Below, piece after piece: positions 8,515-16,505 of a DNA stretch of 46,411 nt. This stretch comes from Sphingopyxis sp. (lineage in GTDB: Bacteria; Pseudomonadota; Alphaproteobacteria; Sphingomonadales; Sphingomonadaceae). Under the pieces are notes generated by a model. The model worked only from the letters and a program-made list of their open reading frames with translations, had not been told where the DNA came from and made no database searches. A program made the position numbers and the translations under genes. Within the stretch, counting starts at the first letter, position 1. Every line of letters starts with the position of its first letter. The stretch lies in contig JASBSJ010000016.1 of the NCBI GenBank assembly GCA_030148985.1, positions 1 to 46,411 on the forward strand, given 5' to 3'.

Positions 8515-9438
8515 GTGAGCGAAACGATCGAAACCTGGTTCGACCAGCCGCTGCTGTTTACGATTGCCGAGCGTCATGTACGCGGGCGCTTGGTGCGGCT
8601 TGGCCCTGTGCTCAACACGATCATGTCGGCGCACAGCTATCCGCCCGTCGCCGAAAAGCTGCTCGCCGAGGCGCTGGTGCTGACCGTCCTGCTCGGCTCG
8701 ACGCTGAAGACCGAAGGCGGCCAGCTTACCTTGCAGGCACAGACCGGCGGCGATCCCGTCGAATTGCTCGTCTGCGATTACAAGGCTGGCGAGCTGCGCG
8801 GTTATCTGAAGTTCGATGCCGAGCGGCTCGCCGAGGTGGGGTCCGACCCGACGCTGTTCGCACTGTTCGGCGAGGGATTCCTCGCGATCACCTTTGACCA
8901 GGCGGCGACCGGCGAGCGCTATCAGGGCATCGTTCCGCTCGAAGGATCGTCGATCGGCGATGCCGCCGAACATTATTTCGAACAGTCCGAACAAATCCCC
9001 AGCCTGATCAGCCTCGCCGCGCGGCACGATGCCGAGGCGGGGTGCGTCGCGGGCGGGCTGCTGCTCCAGCATCTTCCCGAAGGCGAAGTGGGACGCGACC
9101 GGCTGCACGTCCGGCACGACCATCCCGAATGGGACCATGCCAAAACGATCTCCGCGACGCTCAAGGATGAGGAACTCACCGACCCCGCCACCTCGCTCGA
9201 AACGCTGGCATGGCGGCTGTTTCACGAGGATGAAGTGCGCGTCGAGCCCGGCGCCGCCGTGTCGCGCGGCTGCCGGTGCAGCACCGATTATTTCGCGGGT
9301 GTGCTCGCGCAATTCCCCGCTGCGGAGCGCGCCGAAATGGCGGACGAAAAGGGTGACATCGTCGTCGACTGCGCCTTTTGCTCGCGCTTCTTCCCCATCC
9401 CGCTTGCTGAAATCTCCGGTCACGAACGCCCGGAATAA
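8515..9438 (+). CDS. hslO: Redox-regulated chaperone Hsp33
   Basis: The 307-residue cytosolic protein has the Hsp33 substrate-binding domain (about 5-235) and the C-terminal zinc switch with C253-x-C255 and C286-x2-C289. Oxidation of these cysteines releases zinc and turns on holdase activity under oxidative and heat stress. The start is GTG 8515; there is only a weak AGGCGACAGG ahead of it, and translation may be coupled to argF ten bases upstream. It is the last gene of the arg operon; chaperone and arginine genes share only the transcript. Confidence 0.94.
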   Translation: MSETIETWFDQPLLFTIAERHVRGRLVRLGPVLNTIMSAHSYPPVAEKLLAEALVLTVLLGSTLKTEGGQLTLQAQTGGDPVELLVCDYKAGELRGYLKFDAERLAEVGSDPTLFALFGEGFLAITFDQAATGERYQGIVPLEGSSIGDAAEHYFEQSEQIPSLISLAARHDAEAGCVAGGLLLQHLPEGEVGRDRLHVRHDHPEWDHAKTISATLKDEELTDPATSLETLAWRLFHEDEVRVEPGAAVSRGCRCSTDYFAGVLAQFPAAERAEMADEKGDIVVDCAFCSRFFPIPLAEISGHERPE

Positions 9439-9491
9439 CGCGATGGGGCCAAGGCGGCCGCGTTAAAGCGAGCCAATTCAGCGTCCAGCGG

Positions 9492-9520
9492 TTGAAATCG
9501 AGCCTGCGCCTTGCTAGCTT
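9492..9520 (+). promoter_or_regulatory. Possible sigma-70 promoter before the small secreted protein
   Basis: TTGAAA at 9492-9497 and TAGCTT at 9515-9520 are 17 bases apart. They are 50 bases upstream of the start at 9571 and in the only long gap after hslO. The minus-10 box is weak, so this is a tentative call. Confidence 0.35.
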
Positions 9521-9570
9521 GAACAAGAGCAGGGTCGCATCCGTCGCTCGTGCAGCCTGTGGACCGATGA

Positions 9571-9975
9571 ATGGCGATCTTCTCTCCCTTTGCAAGAATC
9601 TCGTTAATGGCGCTCGGCTTTGCGGGCGCGAGTGCCGTCCCGGCGCAGGCGCCGACGTTGGCGATGCTCGATCGCCTTGAAAAGGGCAGCTGGCAATTGC
9701 GTGAGCGCGGCGCGAACACGGTGCTGCAAACCGTCTGTATCGGCGACGCGCGCCGGTTGATCCAGATCCATCATCCGCGCGCCAATTGCTCGCGCTATAT
9801 CATCGAAGACACGCCGAACGCGGTGACGGTGCATTATACCTGCCCGGGCGCGGGGCACGGCCGCACGGCGATCCGCAGCGAGACCAACCGGCTCGTGCAG
9901 ATCGACACGCAGGGGATTGCCGAGGGCAGGCCCTTTTCGCAGGCGATCGAGGCGCGCCGCACCGGCGGCTGCTGA
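9571..9975 (+). CDS. Small secreted protein, DUF3617-like
   Basis: The 134-residue product has a signal peptide with a hydrophobic core (about 9-21) and likely cleavage after AVPAQA near residue 27. The mature part starts LDRLEKGSWQLRERG and has four cysteines, including one at the very end. The order LEKGSWQ, a cysteine, then YTCPGAGHGRTAIR resembles DUF3617 proteins of proteobacteria, but the match is from memory and weak. No catalytic motif is seen. ATG 9571 directly follows an in-frame TGA, and no strong ribosome site is present. Confidence 0.65.
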   Translation: MAIFSPFARISLMALGFAGASAVPAQAPTLAMLDRLEKGSWQLRERGANTVLQTVCIGDARRLIQIHHPRANCSRYIIEDTPNAVTVHYTCPGAGHGRTAIRSETNRLVQIDTQGIAEGRPFSQAIEARRTGGC

Positions 9976-10063
9976 ACTAAGCAAATGTTAACCATCATGG
10001 CTTAACCGGGACGCAGGCATACCGATGTGTGCCCTTCTCCCTAACGGCTTTCATGCCGGAACT

Positions 10064-10099
10064 GGGCCGTGCGGCGACTGCCTCGCGGCCCGTTTCTTT
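10064..10099 (+). terminator. Hairpin with T-rich tail, terminator or attenuator before queC
   Basis: GGGCCGTG (10064-10071) pairs with CGCGGCCC (10084-10091) with one G-T wobble, loop of 12 bases, followed by GTTTCTTT. It lies 88 bases behind the small secreted gene and 50 before the queC start. It could end the former or attenuate the latter. Two further GC-rich stems follow: 10100-10106 with 10119-10125, and GGCGCC 10132-10137 with 10143-10148. Confidence 0.5.
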
Positions 10100-10149
10100 G
10101 GGGCGCTGCAACCCTTGCGCGCCCCGCGGGCGGCGCCTATCTGGCGCCG

Positions 10150-10833
10150 ATGCAGAATGTGTCCGGAAAATCGGTGATTGTTCTTCTGTCGGGCGGGCTC
10201 GACTCGATGGTCTGTGCCGGCCTCGCGCGCGAGGCGGGGGCGCGGATCGTCGCGCTGACGATCGACTATAATCAGCGGCACCGTGTCGAGCTGGAATCGG
10301 CGGCGCGCATTGCGGGCCATGTCGGCGCCGCCGAGCATATCGTCCTGCCGCTCGATCTCCGCCGTTTCGGCGGGTCTGCGCTGACCGACGACATTGACGT
10401 GCCGAAGGACGGGGTGGGCACCGACATTCCCGTGACCTATGTGCCCGCGCGCAACCTGATCTTTCTGTCGCTGACGCTGGGCCTTGCCGAGGCGCGGCAG
10501 GCCGCGGACATCGTGATCGGGGTCAATGCGCTCGACTATTCGGGTTATCCCGACTGCCGCCCCGAATTTATTGCGGGATTCGAAAGGCTGGCCGCGCTCG
10601 CGACGCGCGACGGCGATCAGGGCACGCAATTTCATATCCACGCGCCGCTCCAGCACATGACCAAGGCCGACATCGCCGCCGAAGCCGCGCGGCTGGGCAT
10701 GGACGCGGCGATGAGCTGGTCATGCTACGACCCGACGCCCGAGGGCCTGCACTGCGGCGCGTGCGACAGCTGCCGTCTGCGCAGCAAGGGGTTTGCCGAC
10801 GCCGGACTCGCCGACCCGACGCGCTACGCCTGA
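10150..10833 (+). CDS. queC: 7-cyano-7-deazaguanine (preQ0) synthase
   Basis: The 227-residue product makes preQ0 from 7-carboxy-7-deazaguanine with ATP and ammonia. The PP-loop SGGLDS is at residues 14-19. The zinc site is C192, C202, C205 and C208 in the C-terminal CYDPTPEGLHCGACDSC stretch. ATG 10150 is the normal family start. It lacks a Shine-Dalgarno sequence, and a GGCGCC hairpin (10132-10148) ends one base before it, which is unusual. The frame is open upstream but that part is not QueC-like. queE follows after four bases. QueD and QueF are not in the window. Confidence 0.95.
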   Translation: MQNVSGKSVIVLLSGGLDSMVCAGLAREAGARIVALTIDYNQRHRVELESAARIAGHVGAAEHIVLPLDLRRFGGSALTDDIDVPKDGVGTDIPVTYVPARNLIFLSLTLGLAEARQAADIVIGVNALDYSGYPDCRPEFIAGFERLAALATRDGDQGTQFHIHAPLQHMTKADIAAEAARLGMDAAMSWSCYDPTPEGLHCGACDSCRLRSKGFADAGLADPTRYA

Positions 10834-10837
10834 CCCG

Positions 10838-11470
10838 ATGACGTATTCGGTCAAAGAAATTTTCCTGACGCTGCAAGGGGAGGGGGCGCAGGCAGGCCGG
10901 CGGGCGGTTTTCTGCCGTTTTGCAGGCTGCAACCTGTGGACCGGGCGCGAGCAGGACCGCGCGAAAGCTATCTGCAAATTCTGCGACACCGATTTCGTCG
11001 GCATCGACGGCACATTGGGCGCGAAGTACCGCGATGCGGCGGCGCTTGCCGATGTGATCGCCGAAAGTTGGGGGCCGGGCGCCGACGACCGCTATGTCGT
11101 GCTGACGGGCGGCGAGCCGATGCTGCAGGTCGATGATGCCTTGATCGATGCGCTGCACGCGCGCGGCTTCACGATCGCGATCGAAAGCAACGGCACGCTG
11201 CCAATTCCGCGCAGCATCGACTGGATCTGCGTCAGCCCGAAGGCGGGCAGCGAACTGGCGCAATTGAGCGGCGACGAGCTCAAACTCGTCTGGCCGCAAC
11301 CCGGCAGCGATGTCGCGACACTCGCGGGACTCGATTTCAAACATCGGCTCGTCCAGCCGCTCGACGATCCGAACGCCGCGGCCAATGTGCAGGCGTGCAT
11401 CGACCTGGTGATGGACGATCCGCGCTGGCGCCTGTCGCTCCAGACGCACAAGAGCCTGGGGCTGCGCTAG
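10838..11470 (+). CDS. queE: 7-carboxy-7-deazaguanine synthase (radical SAM)
   Basis: The 210-residue product converts 6-carboxytetrahydropterin to 7-carboxy-7-deazaguanine by a SAM-dependent radical ring contraction. The 4Fe-4S cysteines C31-x14-C46-x2-C49 match the special CX14CX2C signature of QueE in place of the usual CX3CX2C. The glycine-rich SAM loop TGGEPM follows at about residue 90. It is four bases behind queC and translationally coupled. Its stop is only three bases from that of the convergent lipoprotein gene, so little room is left for a terminator. Confidence 0.95.
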   Translation: MTYSVKEIFLTLQGEGAQAGRRAVFCRFAGCNLWTGREQDRAKAICKFCDTDFVGIDGTLGAKYRDAAALADVIAESWGPGADDRYVVLTGGEPMLQVDDALIDALHARGFTIAIESNGTLPIPRSIDWICVSPKAGSELAQLSGDELKLVWPQPGSDVATLAGLDFKHRLVQPLDDPNAAANVQACIDLVMDDPRWRLSLQTHKSLGLR

Positions 11471-11473
11471 CGC

Positions 11474-11812
11474 TTACTCGCCCTTTTTTGCCGGAGCGTC
11501 GGGAGCGAGTGCCTTTTTCGCTGCGGGCATATCGACCGCATCGGGATTTTCGTCGGCCTCGGCGGGCGGCGCGGCCTCGTCCTCGCCTTCATCGGTATCG
11601 GCGTCCTTCTTCGCCGTTCCATCGTCCGGGACGCTGTTGTCGACTGCGGTGCCGTCGCTGACCGCATCGTCGAGGATGATCATCGAATCGCTCACCGATC
11701 CGGGCTGAACCTCGACCGCGTCGAGCTTCGTCGTCGACGTGCCGCCGGTGTCGCCGCCGCCGCACGCGGCGAGGCCAAGGAAAAGGAGCGAAGGGAGAAG
11801 GATACGGGTCAT
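11474..11812 (-). CDS. Small acidic lipoprotein, function unknown
   Basis: The 112-residue product starts with a lipoprotein signal and lipobox LAAC, so Cys17 should be lipidated. The mature chain is low-complexity, rich in Asp, Glu, Ala and Pro, with a lysine-rich end (AKKALAPDAPAKKGE). No fold is recognisable and most of it is probably disordered. It starts nine bases behind lipB, with the AGGA of TAGGACCGG overlapping the lipB stop as ribosome site. The two are therefore one transcript. A link to lipoate is not supported beyond that. Confidence 0.75.
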   Translation of the reverse strand: MTRILLPSLLFLGLAACGGGDTGGTSTTKLDAVEVQPGSVSDSMIILDDAVSDGTAVDNSVPDDGTAKKDADTDEGEDEAAPPAEADENPDAVDMPAAKKALAPDAPAKKGE

Positions 11813-11821
11813 GCGCCGGTC

Positions 11822-12475
11822 CTAATCGCTCGGCCGCAGCTTGTCGAGAAAGGCGGGCAGCGCTTCGGCGAGCGCGGCATCGACCTCGGCAAAACCCGCC
11901 GCCTTGCCTAGCGCGGCGAGGCTGGTGACGGGATATTCGGCGATGCCGCACGGTACGATGCCGGTGAAATGCATGAGGTCGGGCGCGACGTTCAGCGAAA
12001 AGCCGTGCATCGTCACCCAGCGTTTGACGCGCACCCCGATCGCGCCGATCTTCGCCTCGCGTCCCTGTTCGTCGTCGGTCCAGATGCCGATGCGCCCATC
12101 GGCGCGGCGCGCTTCGACGCCGAGCAGCGCGAGTGCATCGATGACCCAGCCTTCGAGTGCGTGGACATAAGCGCGCACGTCGCGGCCGCGGCGCGTCAGG
12201 TCGAGCTGGACATAGCCGACGCGCTGGCCGGGGCCATGATAGGTATACCGCCCGCCACGCCCGGCGTCATAGACCGGAAAGCGCGGGTCGAGCAGTTCGG
12301 CGGGATCGGCGCTGGTTCCGGCGGTGTAGAGCGGCGGATGTTCGAGCAGCCAGATGCGTTCGTCCGCTTCGCCCGCGTGGATGGCTGCGGCGCGCGCCTC
12401 CATATCGGCAAGCGCCGCGGCATAGTCGGACAGGCCCGGGCTGACGGTCCATTGGGGGCGCGGAAGCGAGGGCAT
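11822..12475 (-). CDS. lipB: Lipoyl(octanoyl) transferase
   Basis: The 217-residue product moves octanoate from acyl-carrier protein to the lipoyl domains of 2-oxoacid dehydrogenases and GcvH, in the cytosol. The family motif [13 protein letters not shown] lies at 76-88. Catalytic Lys142 (AKIGAIG) and Cys176 (GIVPCGI) are present. ATG 12475 gives the normal start; the frame is open to 12598 but those 41 codons are not conserved. It is followed by the small lipoprotein gene. LipA is not in the window. Confidence 0.95.
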   Translation of the reverse strand: MPSLPRPQWTVSPGLSDYAAALADMEARAAAIHAGEADERIWLLEHPPLYTAGTSADPAELLDPRFPVYDAGRGGRYTYHGPGQRVGYVQLDLTRRGRDVRAYVHALEGWVIDALALLGVEARRADGRIGIWTDDEQGREAKIGAIGVRVKRWVTMHGFSLNVAPDLMHFTGIVPCGIAEYPVTSLAALGKAAGFAEVDAALAEALPAFLDKLRPSD

Positions 12476-12607
12476 GACGCGGGCTATCTGGCGCGTCGTC
12501 GGCCCCGGCGCAAGGCCTTCCCGACTCCGAGCCAACGGGGCTGGACAGACCGGGTGAATATCGTCACTTTCATCGCAACGGGGAAATCGAAAAATCACGG
12601 GGTATCA

Positions 12608-13354
12608 ATGACAAAATTCGACATGGGCGCGGCATGGGACGACACATTGCTGCTGCTCAGATCGCACAGGGCACTGATCGGCGCGATCGCCGGGGTGTTT
12701 TTCTTTCTGCCCGCGCTCGCCTTCGCATGGTTTGGCCCCGTGCCGATCGAACCGCCCGCGGGCGCCGAATTCGACCAGGTGATGGAGACATTCCGCGAGA
12801 GCTTTCGCCAGATGATCCCCGGCCAGATCGTCGTCGCGCTCAGCACGATGATCGGGACCGTCGCGATTTTACGGCTGTGGCTATCGCGCACGGGGGTCAG
12901 TGTCGGCGAAGCGCTGACCTTTGGTCTGATGCTGTTCCCGACGATGTTTGCGGCGCAGATCCTGTCCGGCATTGGCATCTTTTTCGGCTTTGTCTTGCTG
13001 ATCGTTCCGGGGCTTTACCTCATCGGGCGGCTGGCGCTCGTCGCGCCCGCGATTGCCGACCGCAGCATTTATAATCCCTTTGCCGCGATCCGGACGAGTT
13101 GGGATCTGACGCGAGATAATGGCTGGGCCGTGTTCTTCTTTCTGTTCCTTGTCGCACTGGTCATTTTTATCGCGGCGCTCATCGTCGGCGGAGTCGTGGC
13201 GGTCGTCGCGGGCAGCGAGCCCGGCTTCGGTCGCATGGTCGGCGGTTTGGTCGAAGCGGCGTTCGGCGCGATCGGTAGTCTCTTTTCGGTAGCGGTCGCT
13301 GCCGCTGCTTATCGCCAACTCGCGCTGCCCGGCGCATCGGACGTGTTTCAGTAA
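12608..13354 (+). CDS. Polytopic membrane protein A of a related pair
   Basis: The 248-residue product has about five to six hydrophobic segments (near 22-42, 75-95, 100-135, 178-205 and 215-240). It shares with the next gene the start MTKxxxGAAW/F and the internal pattern GR-L/F-x2-A/G-P-x-I/M-A-D/E-R, NP, SW-x-LT, W. This resembles the membrane domain seen in some glycerophosphodiester phosphodiesterases and small YciC-like membrane proteins, but no catalytic domain is attached. Function is unknown. It is divergent from lipB (132-base gap) and 107 bases upstream of its paralogue. Confidence 0.75.
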   Translation: MTKFDMGAAWDDTLLLLRSHRALIGAIAGVFFFLPALAFAWFGPVPIEPPAGAEFDQVMETFRESFRQMIPGQIVVALSTMIGTVAILRLWLSRTGVSVGEALTFGLMLFPTMFAAQILSGIGIFFGFVLLIVPGLYLIGRLALVAPAIADRSIYNPFAAIRTSWDLTRDNGWAVFFFLFLVALVIFIAALIVGGVVAVVAGSEPGFGRMVGGLVEAAFGAIGSLFSVAVAAAAYRQLALPGASDVFQ

Positions 13355-13461
13355 CGGCGCCCGCGCAGAAGAGATAGGGCAACCATCCACCGCGACGTCA
13401 AAAGGCTCTCACCCGCCTCGGATTGAATGGAGACTATGGTTCGATAACAGGGGGAAGTGAC

Positions 13462-14343
13462 ATGACGAAAATGAGTATCGGAGCGGCCTTTTCCGAAACC
13501 TTCGGGTTTCTGAAGGCCAATTGGATGCAGATGTTGATGTGGGTCGGCGGGGCGCTGATTCTCGTCGGTTTGCTCGGCTATCTGTTCCTCGGATCGACCT
13601 TTACCGCGATGGCGATGGCGCCGAACGATCCGACGCTCATCATGGGAGCATTCGGCCAGATCGGGCTGTTTGCGCTGATCGCCGCTGTCATCTTCTACGG
13701 GGTGTCGATGCTCATCTGGCGCGGCGGGATGCACCCCGGCGAAGCGCCCAATTTCGCCTGGGCGTTTCAGGCCGGACCTGCCCTGGCCTTTGGCATGATC
13801 GTCGTCATGATTGCCGCTTACATCGTCATTTTCATCGTGCTGTTCATTCTGACGTTAATCTTCGGCGCAGCGATCGGCGGAATGGGCGGATTGTCCCCGG
13901 CGGCACTGGAGTCGGGTGGCGCGGAGGCCATCGGCGGCGGGGCGATTCTCGTGATGGTCATCGCCTATATCGCCGTGCTCGTCTTCCTGCTTTGGATACA
14001 GGGCCGCTTCATGGTTGCGGGGCCGGTGATGGCGGAGCGTTTGACGCGCAACCCGGTGACGGGGCTGGCCGAATCGTGGCGGCTGACCGGGCCTTCACAG
14101 TGGGGCATCGTCGGCTTCTACCTGCTCGTCACGATCGGAATCGTCGTCTATGCGGTGGTCGCGGGGATGATCTTTGGCGGGATACTGGGCGCGATTGCTG
14201 GTGGTTCGGTTATCGGCGCGATGCTGACGATGATCGTGTCCGCCGCGCTCATCTACCTGCCGATCATCATGCTGTCCTTTTCAGTGCCGGTCGGGGTTTA
14301 TCGCGCCATCGCGCCGCGGGCATCGGGCGACATTTTCGCCTGA
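13462..14343 (+). CDS. Polytopic membrane protein B of a related pair
   Basis: The 293-residue product has about six hydrophobic segments, with glycine-rich membrane stretches. It carries the same RFMVAGPVMAERLTRNP block and SWRLTGPSQW as the membrane protein encoded at 12608. It is about 45 residues longer, mostly in an AIGGMGGLSPAALESGG loop around residue 145. GGGGAAG-like site GGGGAAGTGAC precedes ATG 13462. A good intrinsic terminator follows at 14364. The pair probably arose by duplication; the role is not known. Confidence 0.75.
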   Translation: MTKMSIGAAFSETFGFLKANWMQMLMWVGGALILVGLLGYLFLGSTFTAMAMAPNDPTLIMGAFGQIGLFALIAAVIFYGVSMLIWRGGMHPGEAPNFAWAFQAGPALAFGMIVVMIAAYIVIFIVLFILTLIFGAAIGGMGGLSPAALESGGAEAIGGGAILVMVIAYIAVLVFLLWIQGRFMVAGPVMAERLTRNPVTGLAESWRLTGPSQWGIVGFYLLVTIGIVVYAVVAGMIFGGILGAIAGGSVIGAMLTMIVSAALIYLPIIMLSFSVPVGVYRAIAPRASGDIFA

Positions 14344-14363
14344 CCGTGCGCCGGATCGAGAAA

Positions 14364-14397
14364 AAGGGCGCTCCGGCGACGGGGCGCCCTTATTTTC
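14364..14397. terminator. Bidirectional intrinsic terminator
   Basis: AAGGGCGC (14364-14371) pairs perfectly with GCGCCCTT (14384-14391), with an A-run before and TATTTT after. It lies between the convergent membrane-protein gene and hemF and suits termination in both directions. Its right edge touches the hemF stop. Confidence 0.8.
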
Positions 14398-15256
14398 AAT
14401 CCCATTTGGCGAGCGGGGGCAGGCTCATCAAAATGGCGTCGATATTGCCGCCGGTCTTGAGGCCAAACAGCGTGCCGCGGTCGTAGACGAGGTTGAACTC
14501 GGCATAACGGCCGCGCCAGACGAGCTGCGCCTCGCGTTCGGCCTCGGTGAACGGCTGGTGCATCCGATGTCGCACGATTCGCGGGAAAATGTCGAGAAAC
14601 GCTTCGCCGACCGCCTGCGTCAGCTGAAGATTGCGGTCGAACTCGGCGTCGTCGCCGCATTCGAGATGGTCGTAGAAGATACCGCCGACGCCGCGGTGGA
14701 CGCCGCGGTGCGGGATATAGAAATAATCCTCGGCCCATTTGGCATAGCGTTCGTATACGTCGGGGCCAAAGGGGGCGCAGGCGGCGCGAAGCCGCGCGTG
14801 GAAGGCATCGGTGTCTTCCTGGTACGGAATCGGAGGATTGAGGTCGGCGCCGCCGCCGAACCAGCGCTTCGTCGTGGCGAGGAAGCGCGTGTTCATATGC
14901 ACCGCGGGGACGTGCGGGTTCGCCATATGCGCGACGAGGCTGATGCCGGTCGCAAAGAAGCTGGGATCGTCACCCGCGCCATGGATCGACGCCGCAAAGT
15001 CGGGTGCGAACTGTCCGCTGACGGTCGAGACGTTGACGCCGACCTTTTCAAAGACCTTGCCCATCATCACGCCGCGCACGCCGCCGCCGCCTTCGCCGGG
15101 TTCCAGTCCCTCGGCCTCGCGATCCCACGGCGTATAGGTGAAGCGCGCGTCGCTGCCCGCTTCGGCTTCGATCGCCTCGAACGCGGAGCAGATGCGGTCG
15201 CGAAGCGATTCGAACCAGTCGCGCGCCGTCTGTTGCTGCGGGTCGAGCGGGATCAT
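14396..15256 (-). CDS. hemF: Oxygen-dependent coproporphyrinogen III oxidase
   Basis: The 286-residue product decarboxylates coproporphyrinogen III to protoporphyrinogen IX with O2, a step in haem synthesis in the cytosol. It has the family blocks GGGVRGVMMGKVFEK, VHMNTRFL, WFGGGADLNP, HRGVGGIFYD and the C-terminal YAEFNLVYDRGTLFGLKTGG. ATG 15256 starts MIPLDPQQQTARDWF, the usual beginning. A longer open frame to 15877 is only the reverse-frame extension over trmL. The start overlaps the trmL stop as ATGA, so translation is coupled. The aerobic enzyme fits an oxygen-respiring host. Confidence 0.96.
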   Translation of the reverse strand: MIPLDPQQQTARDWFESLRDRICSAFEAIEAEAGSDARFTYTPWDREAEGLEPGEGGGGVRGVMMGKVFEKVGVNVSTVSGQFAPDFAASIHGAGDDPSFFATGISLVAHMANPHVPAVHMNTRFLATTKRWFGGGADLNPPIPYQEDTDAFHARLRAACAPFGPDVYERYAKWAEDYFYIPHRGVHRGVGGIFYDHLECGDDAEFDRNLQLTQAVGEAFLDIFPRIVRHRMHQPFTEAEREAQLVWRGRYAEFNLVYDRGTLFGLKTGGNIDAILMSLPPLAKWD

Positions 15257-15711
15257 GACGGAAAGCCTTTCGTTTGCCTGAGCGCCTCGGCGAGCGCGAT
15301 GCCAGCCGCGACCGCGACATTCAAGGATCGAAAGCCGGACTGCATCGGAATCGCGACCCGCGCGTCGGCGGCGGCGTGGACATGCGGCGGGACGCCCGCG
15401 CTTTCCGACCCGAACAGCAGTACGTCGCCATGCGCGAAGGCGAAGTCGGGAAGGGGGGTGGCACCCGCGGTGCTCAGCAGGACGAGCCGCCCGCCATGGC
15501 CGCGCGACCAGCCGCAAAAGCCGTCCCAATTGCCGTGGCGCCGGACATTGGCCCGCGCCGCATAATCCATGCCCGCGCGCCTGAGCGCCGCATCGCCAAA
15601 GGGAAAGCCGCACGGTTCGATGATATGCGCGGGTACGCCAAAGCAGGCAGCAGTGCGCAGGATCGTGCCGACATTGCCGGCGATGTCGGGTTGGAACAAC
15701 GCGATTTCCAT
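15253..15711 (-). CDS. trmL: tRNA (cytidine/uridine-34-2'-O)-methyltransferase TrmL
   Basis: The 152-residue product is a small SPOUT methyltransferase with the deep-knot motifs LFGSESAGVP and LNVAVAAGIALAEALRQ near the C-terminus and the start MEIALFQPDIAGNVGTILR. It methylates the ribose of the wobble base in certain leucine tRNAs with SAM. Length equals that of E. coli TrmL. It overlaps hemF by four bases and is upstream of it in one operon. The promoter must lie in 15712-15934, which it shares with divergent petA. Confidence 0.92.
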   Translation of the reverse strand: MEIALFQPDIAGNVGTILRTAACFGVPAHIIEPCGFPFGDAALRRAGMDYAARANVRRHGNWDGFCGWSRGHGGRLVLLSTAGATPLPDFAFAHGDVLLFGSESAGVPPHVHAAADARVAIPMQSGFRSLNVAVAAGIALAEALRQTKGFPS

Positions 15712-15934
15712 GCGCCCGCCATACAGGCCGAGGCGCTGTGAATCGAGAGGCTTGGCTGCGGCAAGGCGGCGCAGCGCGCGAAGCGGAAATTGCCTGTTGG
15801 CAAGCCCGGACAGTGCGGCTATCAGGCCCGCAATTCCCGGAGGGGCCGCCGGGTTGTGCGCTTTCGTGCGCGTGCAACAGGGCGGGTCATTCCTTCGAGA
15901 ACGATTTCTAGTTCACCCATGCAAGGGCAGTCGA

Positions 15935-16492
15935 ATGGCCAGTGAAACTGAACTCAACGCCGGTATCGAGGATGGCGTACGCCGCCGGGATTTCATCAAT
16001 ATTGCGGCGGTGAGTTTCGCGGGTGTCGGGGCCGTCGCGGTCGTGTTGCCGCTCGTCAACCAGATGAACCCGTCGGCCGACGTCCTCGCGCTGTCGTCGA
16101 CCGAAATCGATATTTCGGCGATCGGCACGGGTCAGGCGATCAAGACGAGCTGGCGCAAGCAGCCGGTGTTCGTGCGCAACCTGACAGCCGCCGAGATCGC
16201 CGAAGCGAACCGCGTGCCGATGAACGACCTACGCGATGCGCAGACGCTGGCCGAGCGCACCAAGCCCGGCAAGGAAAACTGGCTGATCACGCTGGGTGTC
16301 TGCACCCACCTGGGCTGCGTCCCGCTGGGCGCGGCCGAGGGCGAGAATCGCGGCGACTTCGGCGGTTATTTCTGCCCGTGCCACGGGTCGCACTATGACA
16401 CCGCGGCGCGCATCCGCAAAGGGCCGGCGCCCACCAATCTGGTTGTGCCGCCCTATGAATTCACCAGCGACACTGTCGTGACGATCGGCTGA
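15935..16492 (+). CDS. petA: Ubiquinol-cytochrome c reductase Rieske iron-sulfur subunit
   Basis: The 185-residue subunit carries the 2Fe-2S cluster of the bc1 complex. An RRRDF twin-arginine start and one membrane anchor (about 21-41) fit Tat-dependent insertion. Cluster ligands are C123 and H125 (CTHLGC) and C147 and H150 (CPCHGSHY); C128 and C149 form the structural disulfide. AAGGG is about eight bases before ATG 15935. It begins the petABC operon; petB follows after 13 bases. Confidence 0.96.
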   Translation: MASETELNAGIEDGVRRRDFINIAAVSFAGVGAVAVVLPLVNQMNPSADVLALSSTEIDISAIGTGQAIKTSWRKQPVFVRNLTAAEIAEANRVPMNDLRDAQTLAERTKPGKENWLITLGVCTHLGCVPLGAAEGENRGDFGGYFCPCHGSHYDTAARIRKGPAPTNLVVPPYEFTSDTVVTIG

Positions 16493-16505
16493 GGAGCGAG
16501 ATAAG

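Noticed and set aside
9987..10006. CtrA site GTTAACCATCATGGCTTAAC before queC
   Set aside because: The TTAA halves are ten bases apart, not seven, so the box does not match the consensus; kept only as a dyad.
9976..10149. PreQ1 riboswitch upstream of queC
   Set aside because: No preQ1-I, -II or -III consensus elements could be found by eye; only simple stems are supported.
15257..15877. N-terminal extension of hemF to 493 codons
   Set aside because: The extension is an alternate frame over trmL; the HemF family begins at the ATG at 15256.
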